Numbered from the stretch's first letter, positions 34,349 through 44,241 are shown. The stretch: DNA of 64,000 bases from Hymenobacter sp. YIM 151858-1 (GCF_025979705.1 NZ_CP110136.1:1922001-1986000); one strand, 5' to 3'. Translations and numbers: made by a program. Notes: generated by a model from the letters alone, not told the origin.

Positions 34349-34633
34349 ATGAAAATCTCGACCCCATTGCTCGCGCTCGGCATGCTTGTGCTTGGCGGCG
34401 CTTGCACCCAGGATAAAGTACTGCAACAGCCCAAAAGCTACGGCAACGTAAACGCAAAGCCACAGCGCCGCGCCAACGACAAATCGTCGTTCCGCCGGGA
34501 GCCGCGCACGGTTGGCTTCGGCGTTGATATGAACGCCAGGAACCCTTACAAATTCCGCACGGTAAAGTCGCCCAAGGCGTACCGCTACACCAAGCCCGTA
34601 ACGGCTAAGCCCCAACGCGGCGCCTCGCAGTAG
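34349..34633 (+). CDS. Small lipoprotein of unknown function
   Basis: 94 residues with a lipoprotein signal (MKISTPLLALGMLVLGGAC, lipidated at C19). The mature part is basic and rich in Lys, Arg, Asn and Pro (QQPKSYGNVNAKPQRRANDKSSFRREP, KSPKAYRYTKPVTAKPQRG), without a known domain. It may bind peptidoglycan, nucleic acid or another anionic polymer (speculative). Followed by a terminator. Confidence 0.65.
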   Translation: MKISTPLLALGMLVLGGACTQDKVLQQPKSYGNVNAKPQRRANDKSSFRREPRTVGFGVDMNARNPYKFRTVKSPKAYRYTKPVTAKPQRGASQ

Positions 34634-34656
34634 CCGCTTCAGAGCCACCGACCAAC

Positions 34657-34695
34657 AAAAACGCCCCGGCGCCAAACGGCACCGGGGCGTTTTTT
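34657..34695 (+). terminator. Terminator between the lipoprotein and paaN genes
   Basis: AACGCCCCGG / CCGGGGCGTT stem, five A on the left and six T on the right, so it can serve both strands. Confidence 0.85.
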
Positions 34696-34698
34696 GTC

Positions 34699-34730
34699 AA
34701 TTAATAATTATTAATTACTAATTATTAATT
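34699..34730. repeat. AT-only palindromic repeat
   Basis: AATTAATAATTATTAATT is a perfect 18-base palindrome, followed by ACTAATTATTAATT. Adjacent to the stop of paaN and unlike surrounding base composition. It resembles the AT-rich repeat at 32226-32398. Confidence 0.75.
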
Positions 34731-34732
34731 CT

Positions 34733-36406
34733 TTAGGCCGCCGGTTCGCGGAAGCCGACCCAGGTAAAGCGCTTGAGCACAAACTCGGGGTTGGTGAAGG
34801 AAGCGTTGCCGGCGGGGTTGCCGCCGGTTACGTGGAAGTCGGAGAAAGCCGCGTTCTGGTTCACGTAGATACCGCCCGTCAGGTTGAAGCTGACGGCCGT
34901 GCCGGCCAGGCTCATCTGATCCATAATCTCCTCTTTCAGCTCGGCATCGGTGGTGTAAGCCGCGCAGCTGATGGCGCCGTGCTCCCGGGCCAGCTCGGCG
35001 GCCAGCTTCACGCTCTCGTGCGAGTCGCGGGTTTTGATGGCCAGCATGATGGGCCCGAACAGCTCCTGGCTGAAGTGCTCCTTCTGGGTGGCATCAACCT
35101 CGTAGAGCGCAGGCGAGCAGGTGCGGGCATTCTGGAACATGGGGTTCTCCACTTTGCCGTGCGCCAGCACGTTGCGGTGGCCGCTCTGCGTCATCTGCTC
35201 CACGCGCTGGTGCGTGGCCGGGTTCTGGATGGCACCCAGCACGTGCGGAGCCGCCTTGGGGTTGGTAGCCAGGCCCTGCACAGCGCCGGCCAGCTTCTGC
35301 ACCACTTCATCGAAGGGCACCAGCGTGCCGGCCACCTTCACGCCCTCGGCCGGGATGAAGAAGTTTTGCGGGGCGGTGCACATCTGACCCGAGTACAGGC
35401 TAACCGAGAAGGCCAGGTTCTGGGCCACCTTGTCGAGGTCGTCGCACGAGTCGAGGATAACCGAGTTCACACCGGTTTTCTCGGTGAAGACGGTTTTGCC
35501 CTTGCTCTGCAGGCTCTCGATGTAGTTGCCGAACTCGGTGCCGCCGGTGTAGTCGATCAGCTTTACGGCGGGGTGCTCGGCCAGCTCCTTGGTGATGAGG
35601 CGGTCGTCGGCATCAACGGCCAGCTGGCAGATGGTGGCGGGCAGGCCGTGGGCCACCAGCACTTTCTGCACCTCGGCCACCACAATGGCAATGGGCAGCA
35701 CGGCCTTGGGGTGCGGCTTAATGATAACGGGGTTGCCGGTTACCAGCGAGGCGTACATGCCGGGCACGGTGTTCCAGGTCGGGAACGTGGAGCAGCCGAT
35801 AACCAGCGCCACGCCCTTGGGCACCGGGCGCCACGATTTGTTCAGGCTGATGGTGTACTTGCCCATGGGCTTGTCCCAGCGGGTTTCTTCGGGGAAGCGC
35901 GTTTGCTCCTCGTAGCCGGCGGCCACGGCCTCCAGGGCGCGGTCGGCGGCGTGGGGCCCACTGGCTTGGAACGACATCATAAACGCCTGCCCCGTGGTGT
36001 GCATGGTGGCGTAGCCGATTTCGAAGAAGCGCTGCTTCATGCCTTCCAGGCTCTCGATGAGCAGAGCGGCACGGTCGGCGGGCTTCAGCTTACGCCACGC
36101 ATCAAACGCCTGCTGGGCGTTGCGCACCAGCGTTTCGGGGGCGTAGTAAGGGTATTTGATACCTAGGGCTGCCTGCTCGTAGGGCGACTCCTCCTGGCCG
36201 GCCCAGGCCTCGGGCTGGCCTTGCTGCAGCTCCTGGAACTGCTGGCCCCGGCGACCTAGGAAAGCCTCACGGCCTTGGGCATCGGCATCGGCACCGTACA
36301 CATCGGGCGAGGGGTTTTCGGGGTAATGGGCGAAGAACGTGCGGCCGTGCAGGGCTTGCACAGCTTGCTCCAGGGTAGCCTGGTGCTTTTGGGTTGTAGC
36401 GGTCAT
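34733..36406 (-). CDS. paaN: PaaN-like aldehyde dehydrogenase (phenylacetate/ring-cleavage type)
   Basis: 557 residues, ATG 36406. An aldehyde dehydrogenase superfamily protein with the long N-terminal extension of PaaN/BoxD. Candidate catalytic residues are C343 in SLYSGQMCTAPQNFF and E309 in VFTEKTGVNS; cofactor-binding motifs are GNPVIIKPHPKAVLPIA and DYTGGTEFGNYIES. Family enzymes oxidise the semialdehyde formed on ring opening. No other paa or box gene is in the window, so it is an isolated copy. Two CCTAGG sites lie in its N-terminal part (36162, 36255). Confidence 0.85.
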   Translation of the reverse strand: MTATTQKHQATLEQAVQALHGRTFFAHYPENPSPDVYGADADAQGREAFLGRRGQQFQELQQGQPEAWAGQEESPYEQAALGIKYPYYAPETLVRNAQQAFDAWRKLKPADRAALLIESLEGMKQRFFEIGYATMHTTGQAFMMSFQASGPHAADRALEAVAAGYEEQTRFPEETRWDKPMGKYTISLNKSWRPVPKGVALVIGCSTFPTWNTVPGMYASLVTGNPVIIKPHPKAVLPIAIVVAEVQKVLVAHGLPATICQLAVDADDRLITKELAEHPAVKLIDYTGGTEFGNYIESLQSKGKTVFTEKTGVNSVILDSCDDLDKVAQNLAFSVSLYSGQMCTAPQNFFIPAEGVKVAGTLVPFDEVVQKLAGAVQGLATNPKAAPHVLGAIQNPATHQRVEQMTQSGHRNVLAHGKVENPMFQNARTCSPALYEVDATQKEHFSQELFGPIMLAIKTRDSHESVKLAAELAREHGAISCAAYTTDAELKEEIMDQMSLAGTAVSFNLTGGIYVNQNAAFSDFHVTGGNPAGNASFTNPEFVLKRFTWVGFREPAA

Positions 36407-36522
36407 AATCGGGAATTGAGGGAATGCAAAGCAACGTCGAGCGAAAAAGCTCGGCCATGTGTCGCGGCGGGGCTAAATTTACGTAGTTAAGGCACACCTG
36501 CCCCATCACATCATTTGCATCG

Positions 36523-39345
36523 ATGAAACAGCTTTTACGCCTGCTGTTTTTTACCCATAGCTGGCTGCTGCTTTCGGGGGTAGTTGCTGCGCAACCGGGC
36601 CCAACTGCCGCCACCGAGGCCGCGCCTACCTTGCCGGGCACGGCGGTGTTTAAGCTGCGCGAGGGTGTTGCCCTTACTTACGTGGAGCGCGCCCTAGGTC
36701 AACTGGGGGCCAAGGGCGTGCAGCAGAAGTTCCCAAGGGCGGTGCCGCCTTCGGCCGATTTGCCGGGCAGCGTGGAGCTGCGCACCATTTACCAGTTCAG
36801 CTACCCCGCCGAGCTGCCGTTTGGCAAGGTGCGGCAAACCCTGCTGAGCACCGGCGCCCTGGAGTACGTGGAGCCGCTTTACCAACGCGCGCCCTTGTAC
36901 CAGCCCAACGACCCGCTGGCCGACTCAACCAAAGCCGATGGGCAGTACCACCTGAAGCTGATTAAAGCCTACTCGGGCTGGAATTTGAGCAAGGGCGACA
37001 CTTCGGTGGTAATTGGCATTACCGACAGCGGCGTGCTGTTCAACCACCAGGATTTGCGCGGGCAAGCCAAGCTGAACTACGCCGACCCCATCAACGGCAT
37101 CGACGACGACCGCGACGGGTACATCGACAACTTTCGGGGCTGGGACACCGGCGACAACGACAACGACCCCACGGCCTCAATCCCGCGCAGTGGCTTGTTT
37201 AGCCACGGCACGCTGGTAACCGGCGCCGCCGCCGCCGCCGCCGACAACGGCAAGGGCGTAGCGGGCGTGGGTTTTAAGTGCCGTTTCATGCACATCAAAA
37301 TATACCCGCAAACGCCCGAGGGCGCGTTTGGGGGCTACGAAGGCATTGTGTACGCCGCCGACCACGGCTGCAAAATCATCAACATCTCGTGGGGCGGCGT
37401 GGGCGGCAAGTCGCAGTTCGAGCAGGATGTGTGCACCTATGCGGCCGTAAACCGCGACGCCGTGCTGGTGGCCGCCGCCGGCAACACCAACGCCGAGCTC
37501 GACTTTTACCCGGCGTCGTACGACCACGTGCTGTCCGTGGCGGGCCTGTCGGATTTCGACGAGCAAACCATTACCTACAGCTACCACGTGGGCCTGAGCG
37601 CGCCCGGCCGGCGCATACTTACCACCCTCTACGACGCCGAAGACGCCTACACGCCGGTGGGCGGCTCGTCGTTTGCGGCGCCGCTGGTAGCCGGGGCGGC
37701 GGGGTTGGTGCGCAGCCTGTATCCGCAGCTTTCGGCGGCGCAGGTAGTGGCCGTGCTGCGCCGCTCCGCCGACGATATTTACGGCATACCCCGCAACGCC
37801 CCGCTGGCGGGCCGCCTGGGCTCGGGCCGCCTGAACGCACACCGCGCGCTGGCCCTGGGGGCCAACCAAACGGCTGTGCGGGTGCTCGGCCACCGCCTCA
37901 GCAAGCCGCGCTTGCTGGCCGGCGACACGGCCCGCCTGGCGCTTACCATCCAAAACCTGCTGCAGCCGGTGCCGGGCCTCACGCTCAGCATCAGCTCGCT
38001 TACGCCGCAGCTTAGCCTGGGCAGCGGCAGCACCGCGGCCCTAGGTACCTTGGGTACCAATGCCACGGCCACCGTGCCGGTGCAGCTGAGCATTGCCCCC
38101 AACACGCCAGCCAGCACCCGCGCCGTGCTGCGCTGCCGCTTTACCGCGCCCAACGGCTTTGCGGCCGATGAGTACGTGACCTTGGAGCTGAACCCCGATT
38201 ACGTGGTGCTCGCGGCCAACAACCTGCACCTTACCCTTACCAGCCGCAGCAACCTGGGCTACGATAGCGGCAACACCGAAATCGGCGCCGGTATTACCTA
38301 CCGCAACTCGCCGGTGCTGCTGAGCGAAGGCGGCTTGCTGGTGGCCACCGGCCCCGCCAAAGTAGCCGACCGCCTGCGCGGCGTGCCCGCCAACCGCCCC
38401 GATCAGGACTTTTTCCGGCAACAGGCCATAGCCATGCAAACGGCCACGGCCGCTATGCAGCGCGCCACCGGGGCGTTTCAGGATTCGTTGCCGAGCCAGA
38501 GCAACGGCCGCACCCTAGGGGTGCGCGTGCGCCAGCGGGCCATGGCCTGGGCCGGCCCCGCCCCCGCCGACCGCGACTATGCCATTGTGGAATACACCTT
38601 GCGCAACCTCTCGCCCGATACCTGGCAAACCCTGCACGCCGGCTTGTTTATGGACTGGGACCTGCCCGCCGAAGCCGGCCGCAACCTGGCCGCGTACGAC
38701 TCGGCCCGCGCCCTGGGCTACGTGCACGATGCGCTGAACCCTAGGTTGTTTGCGGGCGTGCGGCTGCTGGGGCCCGCGGCCCCTGCCACGGCCTCGTACT
38801 ACGCCCTCGACAACGCGGCGCCCACCACGGCCGCGGTAAGCCTGCGCGACGGGTTTTCGTCGGCCGAGAAATTCCTGACACTTAGCTCGGGCCGCCGGCA
38901 ACGCACCGCTGGTACGCCCACCGGCTCCGATGTATCGCACGTAGTGGGCGCGGCCCTAGGTCGGCTGGCCCCCAACGACTCGGTAACGGTGGCTTTTGCC
39001 GTGCTGGCGGCTCCTACCCTGGCCGAGCTGCAAGCCGCCGCCGATGCCGCCCAGCTGCGCTACGCCCAGGTGCTGCCCACGCGCCCCACAGTGGCACAGC
39101 AGGCCAGTTGGGCCGTATTCCCCAACCCCAGCCACGGGCGCCTGCAGGTGCAATTGCCCCCCAACGCCGCCGCTGGCTCGGTGCTGGTGCTGCGCAACAA
39201 CCTAGGGCAGCAGGTGCGCACGTGGCTGGTAACGCAAGCCACCACCGAGCTGCAACTGCTTGCTTTGCCCGCGGGCGTGTACCTGCTGCAGTGGCAATTG
39301 GCCGGCGGCCAGGTGCTTACGCGGCGGGTGGTGCTGCAGCCGTAG
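36523..39345 (+). CDS. T9SS-secreted subtilisin-like serine protease (S8)
   Basis: 940 residues with a signal peptide (ends VVAAQ). A propeptide-like region (about 40-130) leads into the protease domain with the triad D168 (GITDSGV), H228 (SHGTLVTGAAAA) and S383 (GGSSFAAPLVAG). The oxyanion asparagine is in AAAGNTNAELDFYPAS. Beyond 460 are beta-rich modules and, at the end, a type-A T9SS sorting domain (WAVFPNPSHGRLQVQLP ... AGVYLLQWQLAGGQVLTRRVVLQP). It is exported and probably attached to the surface. The catalytic aspartate context DSG is normal. Six CCTAGG copies lie inside. Confidence 0.92.
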   Translation: MKQLLRLLFFTHSWLLLSGVVAAQPGPTAATEAAPTLPGTAVFKLREGVALTYVERALGQLGAKGVQQKFPRAVPPSADLPGSVELRTIYQFSYPAELPFGKVRQTLLSTGALEYVEPLYQRAPLYQPNDPLADSTKADGQYHLKLIKAYSGWNLSKGDTSVVIGITDSGVLFNHQDLRGQAKLNYADPINGIDDDRDGYIDNFRGWDTGDNDNDPTASIPRSGLFSHGTLVTGAAAAAADNGKGVAGVGFKCRFMHIKIYPQTPEGAFGGYEGIVYAADHGCKIINISWGGVGGKSQFEQDVCTYAAVNRDAVLVAAAGNTNAELDFYPASYDHVLSVAGLSDFDEQTITYSYHVGLSAPGRRILTTLYDAEDAYTPVGGSSFAAPLVAGAAGLVRSLYPQLSAAQVVAVLRRSADDIYGIPRNAPLAGRLGSGRLNAHRALALGANQTAVRVLGHRLSKPRLLAGDTARLALTIQNLLQPVPGLTLSISSLTPQLSLGSGSTAALGTLGTNATATVPVQLSIAPNTPASTRAVLRCRFTAPNGFAADEYVTLELNPDYVVLAANNLHLTLTSRSNLGYDSGNTEIGAGITYRNSPVLLSEGGLLVATGPAKVADRLRGVPANRPDQDFFRQQAIAMQTATAAMQRATGAFQDSLPSQSNGRTLGVRVRQRAMAWAGPAPADRDYAIVEYTLRNLSPDTWQTLHAGLFMDWDLPAEAGRNLAAYDSARALGYVHDALNPRLFAGVRLLGPAAPATASYYALDNAAPTTAAVSLRDGFSSAEKFLTLSSGRRQRTAGTPTGSDVSHVVGAALGRLAPNDSVTVAFAVLAAPTLAELQAAADAAQLRYAQVLPTRPTVAQQASWAVFPNPSHGRLQVQLPPNAAAGSVLVLRNNLGQQVRTWLVTQATTELQLLALPAGVYLLQWQLAGGQVLTRRVVLQP

Positions 39346-39398
39346 CAACGGCCAGGCTTGGCACCTCGGCTTTTTGCCGTAATTACCCCTGCTTGATA

Positions 39399-39447
39399 CT
39401 GCGCTGCGACGGCTCTACTTGGCAGCTTCGTCGCAGCGCAGCTGTTT
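39399..39447 (+). terminator. Probable terminator after the subtilase gene
   Basis: Perfect 13-base arms CTGCGCTGCGACG / CGTCGCAGCGCAG around a 17-base loop, followed by CTGTTTCTT, a weak T tract. The rest of the 39346-39669 spacer holds no gene that I can see. Confidence 0.55.
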
Positions 39448-39669
39448 CTTACCACGGCATTTATACTCCCGAAGATCAAGCACGAAATCGGAGCAACGTG
39501 CACAAGGTGGCCGGAATTAGGTTAGATTATGCCGTTGGCGCAACAATTGGCATTGCTTGCACCAACGGTAGGCGGCACCGTAAGCGTGCCGCATGATTAG
39601 GTCGCTCACACCAGTTGCCCCATTCGCCGGCCTGGCTAACCGGTTGGCCCAACTTCATTGCGCACGCTC

Positions 39670-40428
39670 ATGAAGGCGAGAGAGTTTCTGGACGACGCCG
39701 GCAGGCTAACGCTCTTTACCGCACGTTTTTTCCGCGAGGGTTTTCAACCGCGCTACGAGGTAAGCGAGTGGCTCTACCAGTGCTACGTAATCGGCTATCA
39801 ATCCTTGCCGCTGGTGGGCGTAACCGGCTTTATCATGGGCATGGTGCTCACGCTGCAAAGCCGCCCAACCATGGTGCAGTTTGGGGCCGAGTCGTGGATT
39901 CCGGCAATGGTGGGGCTGACGATTATCCGCGAAATGGGCCCGATTATCACCGCCTTGATTTTTGCCGGCAAGGTGGGCTCCAGCATCGGGGCCGAGCTGG
40001 GCTCCATGCGCGTAACCGAGCAGATCGACGCCATGGAGGTATCGGGCACCAACCCGTTTAAGTACCTCGTTGTTACGCGCGTGTTGGCCGCCACCCTTAT
40101 GCTGCCGGTGCTCACCATCCTGGCCGATGGCATTGCCTTGTTCGCGTCTTACCTAGGGCTCAACCTACAGGGCGTTACCACTTTGGCGCTGTACATCAAC
40201 AACATTCTGGAGAGCCTGACCTTTGGCGACGTGCTGCCGGCGTTCGGCAAAACGTTCTTTTTCGGGTTTGCCGTAGGCATGATCGGTTGCTACAAAGGCT
40301 ACAATTCAACTAAGGGCACGGAGGGCGTAGGGCAGGCCGCCAACTCAGCGGTGGTAGTGGCCTCGCTGGTCATCTTTGTGCTCGATTTGCTGGCCGTGCA
40401 AATCACCGGCCTGCTTGGCCTTAACTAA
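39670..40428 (+). CDS. mlaE: MlaE-family lipid transport permease
   Basis: 252 residues, ATG 39670 (MKAREFLDDAGRLTLFTARFFREGF). Permease of the Mla retrograde phospholipid transporter, with the family core GFIMGMVLTLQSRPTMVQFGAESWIPAMVGLTIIREMGPIITALIFAGKVGSSIGAELGSMRVTEQIDAMEVSGTNPFKYLVVTRV-like text split over four to six membrane spans. The next genes encode the ATPase and MCE protein with 8- and 12-base gaps, so this is an mlaEFD operon. The Mla system keeps outer-membrane lipid asymmetry. Confidence 0.95.
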   Translation: MKAREFLDDAGRLTLFTARFFREGFQPRYEVSEWLYQCYVIGYQSLPLVGVTGFIMGMVLTLQSRPTMVQFGAESWIPAMVGLTIIREMGPIITALIFAGKVGSSIGAELGSMRVTEQIDAMEVSGTNPFKYLVVTRVLAATLMLPVLTILADGIALFASYLGLNLQGVTTLALYINNILESLTFGDVLPAFGKTFFFGFAVGMIGCYKGYNSTKGTEGVGQAANSAVVVASLVIFVLDLLAVQITGLLGLN

Positions 40429-40436
40429 AGCCTCCC

Positions 40437-41228
40437 ATGCACTCCGGATCGACACTAGCACCTAGGGCATTTCCGACAGCTGCGGAAACCGCGGTCGGTT
40501 CCGATACGGTCGTTGCCGTGGAGCACGTGTATAAATCGTTCGGCGACAACCACGTGCTGCAGGATTTCTCGCTGCTCCTGCGCCGCGGCGAAAACGTGGT
40601 GGTGCTTGGCAAGTCGGGCTCGGGCAAATCGGTGCTGATCAAGTGCATCATCGGGCTGCTCGTGCCCGATGCAGGCCAGATTACCGTGCTCGGCCAAGAC
40701 GTTACCCGCCTCGACCACCAGGCCATGGATCAGTTGCGGGCACGGGTGGGCTTTTTGTTCCAGAGCAACGCGCTTTACGACTCCATGACTGTGCGCGAAA
40801 ACCTGCTGTTTCCGCTGCGGCGCCACTGGCTGCGCCACCGCCGCGGCGAGGAAGAAGAGCTGATTCGGCAGGCGCTGGCCGACGTAGGCCTGGAGCAAAC
40901 GGGCGCCATGATGCCGGCGGAGCTTTCGGGCGGCATGCGCAAGCGCATTGCCCTGGCCCGCACACTCATTCTGCGGCCGGAGATTATCCTGTACGACGAA
41001 CCCACCACGGGGCTCGACCCGGTGACTTCGCGCGAAATCAGCCAGCTGATTCGCCAGGTACAGCAAAAGTATGGCACCTCGGCCCTTATCATCTCGCACG
41101 ACCTGAGCTGCGTGCGGCTTACGGCCGACCGCGTGGCGCTGCTGCGCGACGGCCGCTGCTACGCCGAGGGCACCTACGCCCAACTGCAGCAGCGCCCGGA
41201 GCCGGCCATCCACGAGTTCTTTATTTAA
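40437..41228 (+). CDS. mlaF: Mla ABC transporter ATP-binding protein
   Basis: 263 residues, 8 bases after mlaE. Walker A LGKSGSGKS (57-65), signature LSGGMRKRIALAR, Walker B IILYDEPTTGLDP, and H-loop IISHD. The first 25 residues are an extension not needed for the fold; a later start would be possible but the short gap to mlaE supports this one. Energises lipid movement together with MlaE. Confidence 0.95.
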   Translation: MHSGSTLAPRAFPTAAETAVGSDTVVAVEHVYKSFGDNHVLQDFSLLLRRGENVVVLGKSGSGKSVLIKCIIGLLVPDAGQITVLGQDVTRLDHQAMDQLRARVGFLFQSNALYDSMTVRENLLFPLRRHWLRHRRGEEEELIRQALADVGLEQTGAMMPAELSGGMRKRIALARTLILRPEIILYDEPTTGLDPVTSREISQLIRQVQQKYGTSALIISHDLSCVRLTADRVALLRDGRCYAEGTYAQLQQRPEPAIHEFFI

Positions 41229-41240
41229 AGCTTCGTTTGT

Positions 41241-42233
41241 ATGTCGCAGCGTACTCCTGGAAACCACGTTCGCCTTGGGCTGTTTGTGCTCGTTGGTTTG
41301 GGCGGCCTGCTCGTGACGCTGTTTTTGCTCGGCCGTCAGCAAAACCTGTTCAGCCGCAGCTTGCTGGTGCAAGCCGATTTCCGCAACGTATCGGGGCTGC
41401 TGACGGGCAACAACGTGCGCTTGGGCGGCATTCCGGTGGGTACGGTGCGCCGTATTCAGATCATCAACGATACCACCATTCGCGTAACCATGCGCCTGAA
41501 CCGCGACGTGCAGCCCTACGTGCGCCGCAATACTGTGGCCAGCATTGGCACCGATGGGTTGGTGGGCAATACCATCATCAACCTGCTCGCGCAGCCCGGC
41601 CCGGCCCCGGCCGTTGCGCCCGGCGACCGGCTGCCCACCCGCGTGCCCCTAGGTATCGACGACCTGCTGGTTACCCTGCAGGGCTCGGGCCAGAACCTGA
41701 TTGGCATTACGCAGGACATGCGTGCCGTTACTGCCCGCCTCAACAACAGCGAGGCACTTTGGCAGCTGCTGAGCGACGAGCAGCTGGCGGCCAATGTGCG
41801 CCATAGCCTGCGCAGTGCTGCGCGCGCTGCCACCAGCCTCGAAACCGCCGCAGCCGATGTGCAGCGCCTCACCCGGCAGGTGCGCCAGGGCCGCGGGGCC
41901 GCGGGCTACCTCCTCACCGATACCAGCTTGGTCGGTAACCTGGCCCACACCAGCCGGCAACTGGCCGGCAGCTCCGATACGTTGGCGGCCTTGCTAACCA
42001 CGCTGCAAGGGCAGGTGCACCGTGGCACCGGCCCACTGGGCACCCTGCTCACCGATACAGCCATGAGCCGCCAGCTGCGCCAGAGCGTGGAGCACGTGGA
42101 GCGCGGCACGGCGGGTTTCAGCCGCAGCATGGAGGCCCTGGAGCACAACTTTTTGGTGCGCGGTTACCTGCGTCGGCAACGCAAAAAGCAAGCGGCCGCA
42201 GCCCCAAGCGACCAAGCCGAGCCCGTGAAATAG
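41241..42233 (+). CDS. mlaD: MCE-domain protein (MlaD-like)
   Basis: 330 residues with one N-terminal membrane anchor (LGLFVLVGLGGLLVTLFLLG) and an MCE domain (about 35-115: NLFSRSLLVQADFRNVSGLLTGNNVRLGGIPVGTVRRIQI). The remaining 200 residues form a helical, Gln/Leu/Thr-rich tail (repeated TSLETAAADVQRLTRQVRQG), longer than in MlaD of enterobacteria and more like YebT-type tails. Carries lipid through the periplasm with MlaE/F. The C-terminus is basic. Confidence 0.92.
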   Translation: MSQRTPGNHVRLGLFVLVGLGGLLVTLFLLGRQQNLFSRSLLVQADFRNVSGLLTGNNVRLGGIPVGTVRRIQIINDTTIRVTMRLNRDVQPYVRRNTVASIGTDGLVGNTIINLLAQPGPAPAVAPGDRLPTRVPLGIDDLLVTLQGSGQNLIGITQDMRAVTARLNNSEALWQLLSDEQLAANVRHSLRSAARAATSLETAAADVQRLTRQVRQGRGAAGYLLTDTSLVGNLAHTSRQLAGSSDTLAALLTTLQGQVHRGTGPLGTLLTDTAMSRQLRQSVEHVERGTAGFSRSMEALEHNFLVRGYLRRQRKKQAAAAPSDQAEPVK

Positions 42234-42380
42234 CCGCACGTCCGGCCCCCGGGTCTGCTTTCGGGCAGGTGCTTTAGCGAGCTTCCGGCTTGGGTTGCTA
42301 ATCATACCCTTGCCGTAGGCTAGCCGGCCAAGTTTTGGCACCTAGGGTAGCCGCGGCTGGTTCCGTAGCTGCAGTAGTTG

Positions 42381-43709
42381 TCAGGCCTTGGGGTTCGCGT
42401 CGCCGATACGCCAGAGCTGCTCCCAGTTGGTGGTAAACTGCGGCGATACGTACTCGCAGCGCCCCTGCCACGACAGCGCCTTGGTGCCGGCCGCGGCATA
42501 GCGCACCTTGGCCCGCCCGAAGCGTTTGTTGAGCGCATCCAGCGCCTCCATCAGCTGCTTGCTTTTCTGGCGGGCTTCGGGCGCTTCAAACAAGCCTAAT
42601 TGCACCTGGCCTTCGGGCTCGAGGCCGGCGCACACCACCCCGGCGCGGGTGTAGCTGGTGCCCGCCCGGCGCAGGCGCTTCAGGGCATCTAGGGCGTAGT
42701 GCGTTAGCTGGCCGGTGTCGTTGGTGGCGCAGGGCAGTGCAATGGTGGTGCTGAAGGTAGAGGGCCCCGGCTTGGGCGAAAACCGATCGGTGCCGAGCAG
42801 CACCGTGAGCAGGTGCGCGGCCAGGCCTTCGGCCCGGAGCTTTTCGGCGGCGCGGGCAGCAAACGTGGCCACGGCTTCGCGCAGCTTTTGCTCGTCGGCA
42901 ATGGGGCGCGTAAACGAGCGCGTGCAGGCGGCACTCTGGCGGTGCGGGGCCCTAGGTCCGAGGGTGGTTTCGTCGTCGGGCAGGCGGGCTTCCAGCTCCA
43001 GGCACGACTGGCCGTGCAGCTCGTACCACAGCCGCTCGCCCACCACGCCGCCCAGGTGCTGGCGCACCCAGGCGCGGGGCTTGGCCGCCAGGGCCGCGGC
43101 GGTGCAAATATTCTGCTCGTACAGCTTGCGGGCATAGCGGTGGCCAATGCCCCACACGTCCTCCACAGCGGTGCGCTCCAGAGCTTCGAGCCGCTGGGCA
43201 TCGGTACCCAGCACCCAAATGCGTTCGGTTTCGGGGCGTTTGCGGGCTAAGCGGTTGGCCATTTTGGCCAGCACTTTGGTAGGTGCCACGCCCACGGCGG
43301 TGGGTATGCCCACGTGCTGCTTCACCGTTTCGCGGATGCGGCCGGCGTAGTCCTCCAGCCCCTGGGGTGCCCAGTAGCGCATGCCCCCTAGGTTCAGAAA
43401 AGCCTCGTCGATGGAGTATACCTCTACCTCCGGGGCAAAGTCGCAGAGTACGCGCACCACGCGCCGGCTCATGTCGCCGTAGAGGGCGTAGTTGGAGGAA
43501 AAAACCTTTACTGCGTGCTCCTGCAGCGTGGGTTTTACCAGGTGAAAAGCGTCGCCCATTTTCAGCCCCAGGGCCTTGGCTTCGTCGGAGCGCGAAATCA
43601 GGCAGCCATCGTTGTTGCTGAGCACCACCACGGGCACGCCCTCGTAGCGCGGCTGAAACACCCGCTCGCACGACACATAAAAGTTGTTGCAGTCGACCAG
43701 GGCAAACAT
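42381..43709 (-). CDS. umuC: Y-family DNA polymerase V catalytic subunit
   Basis: 442 residues, ATG 43709 ([20 protein letters not shown]). Error-prone polymerase. Catalytic acids: D6 and the SIDE motif with D101/E102 ([15 protein letters not shown]). The helix-hairpin-helix and thumb are around 170-230 ([15 protein letters not shown]), and the little-finger domain includes the [14 protein letters not shown] segment. Translesion partner of cleaved UmuD encoded 12 bases upstream. Induced by DNA damage in other bacteria, here inferred. Confidence 0.96.
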   Translation of the reverse strand: MFALVDCNNFYVSCERVFQPRYEGVPVVVLSNNDGCLISRSDEAKALGLKMGDAFHLVKPTLQEHAVKVFSSNYALYGDMSRRVVRVLCDFAPEVEVYSIDEAFLNLGGMRYWAPQGLEDYAGRIRETVKQHVGIPTAVGVAPTKVLAKMANRLARKRPETERIWVLGTDAQRLEALERTAVEDVWGIGHRYARKLYEQNICTAAALAAKPRAWVRQHLGGVVGERLWYELHGQSCLELEARLPDDETTLGPRAPHRQSAACTRSFTRPIADEQKLREAVATFAARAAEKLRAEGLAAHLLTVLLGTDRFSPKPGPSTFSTTIALPCATNDTGQLTHYALDALKRLRRAGTSYTRAGVVCAGLEPEGQVQLGLFEAPEARQKSKQLMEALDALNKRFGRAKVRYAAAGTKALSWQGRCEYVSPQFTTNWEQLWRIGDANPKA

Positions 43710-43721
43710 AGCGGTAGCTAC

Positions 43722-44204
43722 CTAGGCGCGGCGGCGCAGGTTATTCACCTGCCCGAGCACGCGGCTGCGCTTTTCGCGGAAGGCATGGATTACGTGCGTC
43801 ACCACCCCAAACACAATCAGCTCGCTGCCTTCGTGGAGGCGGATGATGGGGTAGCGCGGGTTTTCGGGCTCGAGCCAGGTTTGGGTGCCCTCGCGGCGCA
43901 GGCGCTTCACGGTATGCTCGCCATCGAGCACGGCCACCACAATGCAGCCATCGGCCGGCTCCAAAGCGCGGTCGACGGCGATGATGTCGTTGTGGCGAAT
44001 GCCGGCGCCGTTCATGGAGTCGCCGGTTACGCGGGCCAGAAACGTAGAGGCCGGATGCGCAAACAACAGCTCGTGCAGGTTGAGCGGGGCGTCGAGGTGG
44101 TCGTCGGCCGGCGAGGGAAAGCCCGCCGGCACCACGCAGGCAAAGAGCGGCAGCGTAAGGCCGGCCCAATCGGTGCTAATAGAAAATGGCGTAATGCGCG
44201 TCAT
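43722..44204 (-). CDS. umuD: LexA-like self-cleaving protein UmuD
   Basis: 160 residues, peptidase family S24. Cleavage-site region VVPAGFPSPADDH: the scissile pair is Ala27-Gly28 rather than the Cys-Gly of E. coli UmuD, as in LexA. Catalytic Ser63 (GDSMNGAGI) and Lys100 (HTVKRL) are in place. There is no N-terminal DNA-binding domain, so it is UmuD rather than LexA. The TAG stop lies in the CCTAGG at 43721. Forms an operon with umuC. Confidence 0.94.
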   Translation of the reverse strand: MTRITPFSISTDWAGLTLPLFACVVPAGFPSPADDHLDAPLNLHELLFAHPASTFLARVTGDSMNGAGIRHNDIIAVDRALEPADGCIVVAVLDGEHTVKRLRREGTQTWLEPENPRYPIIRLHEGSELIVFGVVTHVIHAFREKRSRVLGQVNNLRRRA

Positions 44205-44241
44205 AGAACGAGCCGACCCCCACTTAGCCGTTGGCCGGCGC

